A DNA stretch of 64,000 nucleotides, taken from Prostheceraeus crozeri. Taxonomy: Eukaryota > Platyhelminthes > Polycladida > Euryleptidae. The first letter of the stretch is position 1; the number at the start of each line of letters is the position of its first letter. The DNA is taken from the NCBI GenBank assembly GCA_907163375.1, contig CAJQUW010016168.1:372001-436000 (forward strand), written 5' to 3'. A program made the translations under genes and the position numbers. Below, piece by piece: positions 55,995 through 64,000 of the stretch. The notes under the pieces were generated by a model, which was not told the DNA's origin, made no database searches, and saw only the letters and a program-made list of their open reading frames with translations.

Positions 55995-56641
55995 TATTTT
56001 TTTAATATTGGAAATATTCTGTTGTTTATCTGAGATGTTATGCAACGTGTATACGCTTCAGGGAAAATTCAGGGAATTTTTTTGGGGTTCAGGGAAAATT
56101 CAGGGAATTTGAAAAATTAATGTAATCAGTACTGTTAAAGTCAATGTCCTAAACTACTAACAACTATTTGATGTCAAAGTTTATAGGTGCATGTACTAAG
56201 ACTATATTTGATGTCATTTTCTTATCAGCATCATAAGTGCGCTGTCCGTGTTATCTGAATTTTTCTTGCACATTCCAAATCCTTCAACTTGAGAATTTAG
56301 GTCGTTTATTGCTCCTTCTAAGCGGTAACTTTGTCTTTCAAATGTTTAACTAGTGATTGATTTTATAGAGATGAGGAAATATGATGATCATGATATGACG
56401 TACTTGGTTTAATTTAAAACTTATAACAAAATCATCCATCTTCATTCAGTTATCAGACAATAAATTATGCAGGTAGTGGATTAACTACAATTGATATCAA
56501 CTGATGTCATCCTTTTTTGGGTGTTATATCACTTTTTCGGTCAAATCCAGTTTATAAAAATGTTCAGAAAAAATTCAGGGAATTTTTCTCAAATAGCGTG
56601 TTATTTGTGTTATTGTAAGAGAATGATTTCTTCAATTTTAG

Positions 56642-56742
56642 ATGTTCCATCCATACTGCATCGATACAAGCGTTATATTCAACCTGTCCGGCGTTAGGCA
56701 TCAAAAAGTTGGTTTGAAAATGTTGGCTTCGAAATTTCTCAA
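56642..56742 (+). CDS. REXO5: REXO5-like exon between ExoII and ExoIII
   Basis: A TTCAATTTTAG acceptor and GTGAGT donor bound 101 bases. The peptide MFHPYCIDTSVIFNLSGVRH followed by LKMLASKFL matches the HPYVIDT segment and the basic helix before ExoIII in REXO enzymes. The two leftover bases combine with T at 56802 to make Asn. Confidence 0.9.
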
Positions 56743-56801
56743 GTGAGTGTACCGTCGCTGATATTCTGAGACTTCTTTCTGTTTATCACTCTTGATTCCA
56801 G

Positions 56802-56890
56802 TGAAACTATCCAAGCCAATAAACGTGGCCATTCATCAGCTGAAGACGCATCGGCGGTGATGAAATTGCTGAAGTTGAAATTGCGAAGAA
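56802..56890 (+). CDS. REXO5: REXO5-like exon carrying the ExoIII motif
   Basis: Follows a 59-base intron (GTGAGT...TTGATTCCAG). The peptide ETIQANKRGHSSAEDASAVM contains the ExoIII His (of GHSS) and Asp (of EDA), completing the DEDDh active site, then KLLKLKLRR. The donor is GTGAGT from 56891, one base into a codon. Confidence 0.92.
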
Positions 56891-57493
56891 GTGAGTTTGC
56901 ATTCATGAAACATGTGCGCTGGTGCATAAGTGGGAAAGATATTTCCTCCTTGATGTTGGAATTGAGCATTTGAAGTTTTTTTAGTTCTGCTCTCTAGCGG
57001 ATTTCATCATCATCGAAATCATGCAGAAGAAAATTCTAGTGTTCCAAGCTTTTTACAGCTCCATTTGAACATATTTGCTGTCAAAAAGAAAATAGTCTTG
57101 CTGATAAAGTTTGCTTTACTGTCTAAATTCTCGCCTACCTAGGTCGTGTCAGGAACATGAAAGAAATATTTTCAAGCTATTGATGCTGCAAATTCATCGA
57201 CATGTCCATAGAGGAAGTGTATTGGGTAGATTAGCAACTCATTGTTAATTAAATCTCTGATGTGTGCACAGTTTTGATTTTGCTAAATGGACTCGAGTTG
57301 AAGCCCAGTACAACATGTCAAATTTTCACACTTGTGGAGAAATCTGCGCGGAATTGACTGCATAAATTATATTTATAAAATTGTCATAAAATATTGGAGC
57401 TGAAGGAATAATAGTATTTTACAAATCCTTCGTGTCATGTCAATCTTGGAGAGGTAATATAGTTTGTTAAATTAGCAATTCGATAGATTAATG
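56891..57493. other. Intronic interval, nothing recognised
   Basis: AT-rich, no coding signal or bounded element seen before the MITE at 57494. Confidence 0.5.
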
Positions 57494-58114
57494 CAGGGTG
57501 TCCGCGCTCCCTGGAAAACCTTGAAAACCTGGGAAACACTTGGAAAATGAATTTTACCCTGGAAAACCTGGAAAACTCCTGGAAATTATGAGACTAAATA
57601 AAACACTAATTGCAAGTTTTTGAAGTCATACTTACTCTATGGTTGAAGTGTTTTCTATTTTTCCAGATTTTGTTTTTCATATCTCTACTTATTTGTTACA
57701 ATTGTAGCCTTCATTCTCATACAATCGTTTTTGTTTTTAGAATATTGCAGTGACTGGAGTCTCCTATCATAACGTATACAACATGAATTAGACCGAACTG
57801 CGTGGTGTGGTTAACCAGGGATATAAAATATATCAAACTTCTCATTTTTTTCTAGAAATATAATGTAGCCGTCTGATGCATATATTGGTATTTTTTATTT
57901 GGAATCACCTGCACCTTTAAAATTCAGCCAATATGACGCCAACTTTCAAATTTTTTTCGTCAATAATATTAAATTTATGGTATGCAAGCTCATTAGCACA
58001 GAACTTTGTGTAGATTTTCCCAGAATTTTTCTTTTAAATTTGACGCGTGTATTTGCGTAAAATTTCCTTGCAGAAAGTCTGAACATTTTCGTTCAAATTC
58101 GCGCGGACACCCTG
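57494..58114. mobile_element. MITE with 14-bp inverted ends and 6-bp duplication (621 bp)
   Basis: Perfect inverted ends CAGGGTGTCCGCGC are flanked on both sides by TTAATG (57488-57493 and 58115-58120). CTGGAAAACC-type repeats follow the left end. No protein is encoded. The 6-bp duplication and CAGG start resemble the 36,976-39,235 element. Confidence 0.8.
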
Positions 58115-58847
58115 TTAATGTTACTTAAATGCTCAGCCTAATTTATAAGACATAAAGTTCTTAAGCGTGATCATATCACAGACTACCTGCCACTGAAAGA
58201 GCAGAATAGCACAATCGAAGACAATGATCATAATTAACTTTAAAAGATGTAAATGGGTCCACATTAAGATTCAGATTCAAGAAATGAAACTTAAACTTAG
58301 TGAACAAAACTTGAAATATCAGCCAAGAAGCACAATAAGATCTCAACTTTTCCATGAAGACTTGCATTACAATGCGGTTCATGAAATTTCCTTCATCGAA
58401 TCGCGGTCGTATCGAATCGACGTCTCTCGTCTTGCTGTGAATTTGTCTTCGTTTCTGAGTGTTCTGTGCCTCCTTCTTGGAATTTTTGGTATCATTGAAA
58501 TCGTCGGCTTCTCGTCTGTATACCTGTGCCCCCCAATTTGTCGCAGCCATCATCGTTTCGCCGTTCTTCAAGGATTTATGTGTTCTTCGATGATCTGCAG
58601 TGATTAGTGTTCTCTTTCTATCTCTTGTTCCTGTCTGTTGCGAGTTGAACGTGTTTGCGTGTCAACAGCAAGCTGTACATGAAAGGCAAGACTTTTTGGC
58701 ACTAACTGGAATAAGAGAATCTAATCACATACACAGCACGTGTTCGCCTGTGGCCTGTTGACAGCGTCACTACTTGTAGATTACGTGGTACTTGGTACGA
58801 ATCCTCCTACGGACAGTTTTGGTATTGTTTTACTCTTGCTAACCGAG

Positions 58848-59573
58848 ATGCCTGAATTGCGAAGTGGAAGCAGAAATACGTCTGTTAGTGATCCGCTGAC
58901 AGTAGAAGTGTTTGAGGAGAGACTCGATAAACTGAAGCAGGAAATGAAAGCAGACAATGCGGTGTTTCAGGATATGCTAAAGAATGCAATTATGAATTCA
59001 TTGAAAACGCTTATTGACGATCAACTTGGACCTTTAAAGCAAAAAGTTATCCAGCAAGAGTATGAAATACAGAGCCTGAGAGCTGTGATACTTGCCAGAG
59101 AGGAAGAAAAACTGAGAGAGGACAGAATGAAAGTTTCGACAAACTTCATTATTAGCGGCGTTCCCGAGGCTCATGATGAGAACACTGAACAAGTAGTCGA
59201 TAAGCTGATGGAAGCCATCGACGTTGACGTTGACATAGATTCCATCGAGAGGATCGGGAGACGCAACTCCAAATTCTCGCGTTTGATTAAAGTAAAAACG
59301 AAAAGTAAAATTCAACGCAATAACGTACTCAAGCAGGCAAAGAAACTGAGAGAAGATGCAACTCATGATGGCGTTTACATAAATGCTGACAGGTGCCCAT
59401 TGGATAGAAAAGAAGACAAACGTCTACGAGAATTAATTCAAATTTTCAGAACAGACTATCCAAATGAGACATTTTTCATTAATAGAGGAAGAATTATGAA
59501 AGGGGACGTTGTCATTGAAGCAGCCGACCCGCTACGTCAACTTCGCGCATTGCCAAATACATGCAATATGTGA
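58848..59573 (+). CDS. LINE ORF1 protein (coiled coil + RRM-like)
   Basis: ATG at 58848 (MPELRSGSRN) begins 241 residues. A heptad-like helix (about residues 20-95; EERLDKLKQEMKADN to AREEEKLRED) is followed by an RRM-like fold starting TNFIISGVPEAHDENTEQ, with IERIGR and a basic segment. This is the layout of LINE ORF1 RNA-binding proteins. It ends with a TGA that lies in the same frame as ORF2. Confidence 0.75.
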   Translation: MPELRSGSRNTSVSDPLTVEVFEERLDKLKQEMKADNAVFQDMLKNAIMNSLKTLIDDQLGPLKQKVIQQEYEIQSLRAVILAREEEKLREDRMKVSTNFIISGVPEAHDENTEQVVDKLMEAIDVDVDIDSIERIGRRNSKFSRLIKVKTKSKIQRNNVLKQAKKLREDATHDGVYINADRCPLDRKEDKRLRELIQIFRTDYPNETFFINRGRIMKGDVVIEAADPLRQLRALPNTCNM

Positions 59574-59648
59574 CTACGTCGTCAACCTGTAAAGCAGAGG
59601 AAGAAACCTGAAGCAAAAGCGTTAACTGATCAATTTACTAATCTTTGT

Positions 59649-60980
59649 TTGCCGAGTGTTTCATTGACTAATATAAGGTCTATCCGAAATAAAGTCGACG
59701 AGGTACGGACATTTCTATCTACGCATCGCCCGAATCTTCTACTTCTCACGGAAACCTGGCTTGATGACACTGTTGATGACTCCTCAATAACTTTACCGAA
59801 CTATATACTACATCGCGCAGATCGACATTCAGCGAAGAAGGGTGGAGGTATATGTTGTTTTGTTCGGGACGTTTTTCACTCAGAATCCCTCCTGACTGTT
59901 TCTAAAAATGACGAAGTAGAAATTCTGGTTGTAAAAATATGTTATAAATCATTTAAATGCATCGTGGTAACCATTTACTTTCCGCATGGATCATCTTTAT
60001 CCTCAATTATTATTCAAGAAGCCTCAAATTTTGTAATTTCCGCAGTGGATGACATTTTGAACAAGTTTTCATCTTACTCCGTCATGTTCGCAGGTGATTT
60101 CAATCGCATCTCGAGTGACTTCCTCGAAGATAACTTTTGCGTGACGAATGTAGTAAATGAGCCTACTCGTTATGATGCTTGCCTTGACCTGATCCTCATC
60201 CCAGACAACTATATTCCATACTATGATCAACCTACGATCACACCACCGCTTAGTCACAGTGATCATAATTGCGTTATCCTCAAACCAAAACGAGAAATTA
60301 TCTTGGAAGACAAACTGATTGAGGTGATTGATTTCCGCCAATCATATTTGAACGATGCTCAATCATTTCTAGATTCTCTTGATTGGGATGTGCTATTTGA
60401 CAACAAAACTTTGAATGAGATGTGCGATATCTTCTATGGTGAACTTCGAAAGAGTTTTGATTTTTTACCTCGTAACATTATCAGGAGGTCTCCCAAAGAC
60501 CCACCTTGGATGACAAATACAATAACTGTCCTAATAAATAAAAGGTATGATGCATACAGAAAGAAAAACTGGCCTCAATATCAGCATTATCGAGAAAAGG
60601 TGAGAACCGCCATTTTTTGCGCCAAACAAAGCTGGGGACGTCATATGATAAAACGTAATCGCTCAATCTGGGACATTCGAAAGCAAGTTCTTGGTAAAAG
60701 CAATGACAATTGTAACTGGTTGCTGAACTACAAACCAAATGCATCGGTTGAGTCAGTCCTTGAGGAAATAAAGAAAAACATCTTTCCTGGTGTATCGTCT
60801 AAACTCTCATTTCCTCGTAATTCCTCCGATTATCAGAATTCATTGCCCTTTGTTGTATCCGAAGCTGAAATCAATACACAATTGAAGAATGTCAATCCAA
60901 GAAAATCCAAGGGTTCAGACCAGATTCCAAGCCTGCGTGGTCAAAGTTTGCTGACAACATCTCCTTACCTCTTTCACTAA
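59649..60980 (+). pseudogene. LINE ORF2, endonuclease and start of RT
   Basis: The frame is open from directly after the ORF1 stop to 60980. It has the AP-endonuclease motifs LTNIRSIRNKVDEV, LLLLTETWLDD, GGGICCFVRD, FAGDFNR and SHSDHNCVIL. An RT entry segment (NPRKSKGSDQIP) comes just before a frameshift near 60925. The endonuclease looks intact; the RT that follows is not. Confidence 0.82.
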
Positions 60981-61898
60981 TTTTCCGAACCTGTCTCAAA
61001 TTTGCTGACCTTCCGAAGAGCTGGAAAATAGCAGATGTAGTTCCCCTTCCAAAATCCACACCACCAAGTGTCAACAACATCAGACCAATTTCTCTTCTGC
61101 CAATACCAGAAAGGATATTTGAGAAAATTCTTGTAAAGAACATGGGCAAAGAATTTCTCTCTCGCTTCGACGATGGACAATTTGGTTACAAGAAAAAATC
61201 GTCTACAGCAGTGCCCTAATTTGAATAGAAAATTTCATAATTGCGAAGCTTGAAAGCACCTCAGTTAAAGCTTGTCATTTGATTGCAGTGGATATTATGA
61301 AGGGTTTTGATAGGATTCCTCACGACCTTTTAATGACGAAAATGGTACGAGATGGATTTAGTGAGTTCCTGATTGCATTCATTGCTAATTATCTTTTCGA
61401 AAGAGAGGCGAGGCTGCGCTGGAACGGCATTACACTTCTCCTGTCAGGTTGAATTGCGGAATCCCTCAGGGATCAACTTTAGGTCCCCTGATATTCGCAT
61501 ACTTCGTCTCAGACTTACAGTGTCAATCAAGATCAAGTACATTGATGGTGAAATACGCAGACGATATATTTCTAATGGGAACAATACATAAAGACGCCAT
61601 CTCTTCGAATGTACACAATAGTTATAACGACATCATCAAATGGACAACAGACAACAAGTTAACTGTTAAAAAAGAAAAATGTCAGCAAATGTTCTTATCA
61701 CTCAATAACTCGTTCGATGAATCGTCGTTTGAAATTCCTGATATTCCAATTAGAACGGAAATGAGCATTTTGGGAGTGAAGTTTTGCTCTAACATGCAAT
61801 GGAAGCCTCATATTCGTAATGTCTGCAAGAGGTCATCTTCACGACTATTTGCACTGCGACAAATGAAAGAATTCGTAACAGGGGAAAGAGTTAATTGA
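60925..61898 (+). pseudogene. LINE ORF2, RT remainder with stops and frameshifts
   Basis: In changing frames the sequence reads SWKIADVVPLPKS, then IRPISLLPIPERIFEKILVK, then a damaged stretch near 61200-61270 with stops. GIPQGSTLGPLIFAYFVSDL and the catalytic KYADDIFLMG follow in the frame of 61449-61898, with TDNKLTVKKEKCQQMF and ILGVKFCSNMQWKPHI. Several lesions make this copy dead. Residual sequence to about 62245 shows more broken frames. Confidence 0.8.
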
Positions 61899-62379
61899 GT
61901 ATCCCACCAACATACATACGGAGCCATCAGGGTGCTTGATGCACACTGAGCTAGACAGATCATCAAATGTCTCATAGAACAGATCAAAGAAATTCAAAAG
62001 GAGTTCCCTAGTCAAAACACTGTGAATGTGCGAATTTCGTCCCACTTCATTACCGCCGTAAGGTGCTTGGTTTTCGACTTTTTGAGAAAATTTATGGTGA
62101 TAGTGATCATCCTCTCCATCATCTCATTCCGCCCATGATGACCCACTCACGAAATTTCATGCTTCCGGTAATACGATCAGCTCGCGCCGAAAAAACTTTT
62201 GTGATATCTATCTATAAGCTTTTTTTCAATGGCTTCACCATTTAAATGACTATTTATGTTCGATTAATCATTTATTTCCTTTCGCTTGGTTTGTTAAGTT
62301 TGCTTACTTCAAATGACTTTTTGAATACTTTGTAACGCCCCACGATTTTCAGTATTGGGGTTCTATTTCAAATAAACGA

Positions 62380-62403
62380 TTATTATTATTATTATTATTA
62401 TTA
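62380..62403. repeat. (ATT)n tail of the LINE
   Basis: About eight ATT units directly after AATAAACG; a microsatellite tail of this kind replaces poly(A) in several LINE clades. Confidence 0.85.
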
Positions 62404-62889
62404 TAATCATCTGAATTTCCGCTTAATTAAGATACTTGGTAGTAAGTGCTCATTCCGTTTGATGTCCACTAAGTTTCACACCGCTTATATAGAGGCAGCA
62501 AATTTCTAGCATATAAACACGGATAATTTGAAAAAATTTGGTTTCTTAAATATTGATCGAATTTTTTAGACGACGGGAGCATGATCTCCGCCAAAAATTG
62601 AATCTTTTGATTTAAAAATTTTTACTGCATGCTGACATTTTTTGAGTCAACACCGTACCTACTATAGACTTATTTTATGGATAGGTCCTATCGTCGACAA
62701 AGTCATTTCATCGACAGTTTCATCAATATCTATGTCCACAGTTAGAAGACATAGGAGTCCCTGATCAAGCTCAAGGACATCATAGCTTTATTTCTATGAA
62801 TTAGTGAGTTAATTTATGTATTTAAATATCTATGGGTGCATGATACTCTTGAGTGAATATCATCCACCTGTCGATGAAATGACCCTGTC
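62404..62889. other. Intronic interval, nothing recognised
   Basis: AT-rich sequence without domains or repeats that I could bound. Confidence 0.5.
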
Positions 62890-63075
62890 TTCATGATGTG
62901 ATCACTTTTCACGGCCCACGTCTCACTCCCATACATTGGCGCTGCGTACACAAACAAAATACATCTGGCCTTTCATTTTCAGGATGGGAGCTTTGGATGT
63001 CAGGAAGGGCGCCAGTTCATGGAATTTCTTCCATCCACACGTTACTCTGGAAGAAGTTCCATGAACTTGCCTGGC
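62890..63075 (-). pseudogene. LINE reverse-transcriptase C-terminal relic
   Basis: The minus strand reads GWKKFHELAPFLTSKAPILK and MKGQMYFVCVRSANV, then in another frame YGSETWAVK. This matches the conserved C-terminal segment of a common LINE type (lysine-leucine-rich helix, CVRSAMLYGSETW). Only about 60 residues remain. It belongs to a different LINE from the one at 58.8-62.4 kb. Confidence 0.65.
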
Positions 63076-63281
63076 TCGTTGGTTCGAATTCTGACAGTCA
63101 CACATCTTTTACATGGCAATTTGATTGTTTATCTCATTTCAATCTATTGTTTATTGGCATTAAGCCAGATGACTCAAAAGTCGAAAGGATGAATGCACCC
63201 CACCCACCTTTTCATTGCCGTTCCGTTCCGCAATATCCTTTATTTATGTCCTTGATTCATGCAATTCATTCTGATTGACAG

Positions 63282-63538
63282 CGTTGGAGTTTGGCGATGT
63301 AGCTTCCGGAGGATGGAACACTGCAGAGCTTCATTCGGATAATGAAGACGAACCAGAGAAGAAGAAGGCTCGCTTAGAGGAACCGTTGGTGGAATCTCAG
63401 ACGAAATCTCCCGTGGTGAATGTCCACCTCTCTCCGTCTCGTTCCGACTCCGATTCTGCTCCTGAATCTCACCCGGATCCTTCCCCCGATCATCTCTCTG
63501 AATCCATACGGCGTCACAAGAAATTCCTTTCTGTTCAT
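63282..63538 (+). CDS. REXO5: REXO5-like exon after the nuclease domain
   Basis: A CTGATTGACAG acceptor and GTGAGT donor bound 257 bases; two bases complete the codon open at 56890, then 85 codons. The peptide LEFGDVASGGWN continues the helix after ExoIII. An acidic/basic low-complexity linker follows (DNEDEPEKKKARLEEP and SPSRSDSDSAPESHPDPSPD), then SIRRHKKFLSVH. A linker here would connect the nuclease to C-terminal RRMs outside the window. Phase agrees with the previous exon. Confidence 0.8.
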
Positions 63539-64000
63539 GTGAGTCTTTCTAAATTGATAGAAATAGTTATTAAAATTTGCAGTTAGGACTCAAGAACGGA
63601 CAATTAGAACTCAACAGCAACGTTAATTTTTTCACATTATCCATTATTCCATTTAATTAACGAGTCTCTCATGCAGATCTCACTAGCCGTTTTCAGGCTC
63701 GTTTTGTGAGCGATTTATACAAGGCAATTATTGCTTACACATTTCACTTTATTTTTGAAAAATGAATCTGAATTATCGACCACTAAAATGTAAATTTGAC
63801 GGAATAGAACGAGAGGCATGGGTTGAAAGCGTGAATCTTGCTTGGGTCCCTTGTTGATGACCTCGTGAAACCTTTTTACTGCGCTTAATATGATCATTTC
63901 TATCGGTAATGAACGTTTATCAGTCCTGCTAAGGAGCAATTCTGTATATTTACCTCTTCATCTGTCAAATTTCAAGAATTTCAATCTATCAAAAATCAGA
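63539..64000. other. Start of the next REXO5-like intron
   Basis: No further coding exon, splice acceptor with matching frame, or repeat was identified before the window ends. Confidence 0.5.

Larger units (their letters stand above)
58848..62403 (+). mobile_element. CR1-like non-LTR retrotransposon (LINE), near full length, defective
   Basis: ORF1 (coiled coil plus RRM-like), an AP-type endonuclease and RT are followed by a short 3' UTR ending AATAAACG and an (ATT)n tail at 62380-62403. This order fits the CR1/Jockey group. The 5' boundary is not defined; 58.6-58.85 kb may be 5' UTR. RT is broken in several places. I cannot assign the clade beyond CR1-like. Confidence 0.82.
1070..63538 (+). 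other. REXO5: REXO5-like RNA exonuclease gene, span of recognised exons (3' end outside window)
   Basis: Nine well-supported exons and one tentative first exon, all plus strand, join with matching phases into one reading frame. The protein matches the REXO5/NEF-sp branch of DEDDh 3'-5' RNA exonucleases: a conserved N-terminal region, then ExoI (SVDCEM), ExoII (GQSLNSDLHAL) and ExoIII (GHSSAEDA) carrying the Asp, Glu, Asp, His and Asp catalytic residues. REXO5 relatives trim snoRNA and rRNA 3' ends in the nucleus or nucleolus. The C-terminal part, which carries RRM domains in vertebrate REXO5, would lie beyond the window. Introns range from 59 bases to 34.4 kb and contain nearly all transposons described here. 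REXO1/REX3-type enzymes are the alternative, but the pre-exonuclease exons fit REXO5 better. Confidence 0.8.

Noticed and set aside
56045..56590. Element bounded by TTCAGGGAAAATTCAGGG repeats
   Set aside because: The repeats at both sides are in the same orientation and no target duplication was found, so no boundaries can be claimed.

Overview
This is an animal nuclear genome window, AT-rich, with spliced genes and very large introns packed with transposons. The mix of Penelope-like elements (PLEs), piggyBac, Tigger/pogo, mariner, hAT, a CR1-like LINE and tRNA-derived SINEs points to an invertebrate metazoan, most likely marine. I cannot name the species. Everything here was read by eye from sequence; no alignment was run.

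Two host genes frame the window and start divergently from one short interval at the left edge. On the minus strand, bases 1-457 are the 5' end of an NDUFA10-like gene (mitochondrial complex I subunit with a deoxynucleoside-kinase fold). On the plus strand a REXO5-like RNA exonuclease gene (DEDDh family) runs across nearly the whole window and continues past the right edge. I could join its exons by splice sites and matching phase: 1070-1150 (tentative), 5307-5509, 9048-9180, 12277-12379, 13547-13650, 17018-17370, 51734-51872, 56642-56742, 56802-56890 and 63282-63538. All three exonuclease motifs are present. The ExoI and ExoII motifs are separated by a 34.4-kb intron, while another intron is only 59 bases.

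The first introns (1.1-17 kb) hold SINE fragments, a 21-bp GGGCCC-type minisatellite (6.06-6.54 kb), a Tc1/mariner-superfamily relic (7.9-8.3 kb), a PLE 3' end with a hammerhead-ribozyme-like motif (8.45-8.98 kb), a hAT-type MITE (9.9-10.6 kb) and an inverted SINE pair (13.8-14.2 kb).

The giant intron (17.4-51.7 kb) contains, in order: a SINE; a full-length Tigger element broken by one stop codon and a frameshift; a hAT MITE; a full-length piggyBac element with TTAA flanks; an intact, intronless MFS transporter gene; a SINE; a non-autonomous hAT element; a PLE copy with an intact 782-aa ORF and an inverted 5'-truncated second copy; a 2.3-kb element with a 6-bp target duplication; a decayed hAT transposon; a Ty3/gypsy-type LTR retrotransposon; a second PLE fragment between inverted repeats; and an apparently intact mariner.

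The last introns (51.9-63.3 kb) hold a second mariner, SINEs, a MITE, a CR1-like LINE and a LINE relic. Element boundaries were set by terminal repeats and target-site duplications, which also give the order of nested insertions near 32.8 kb.
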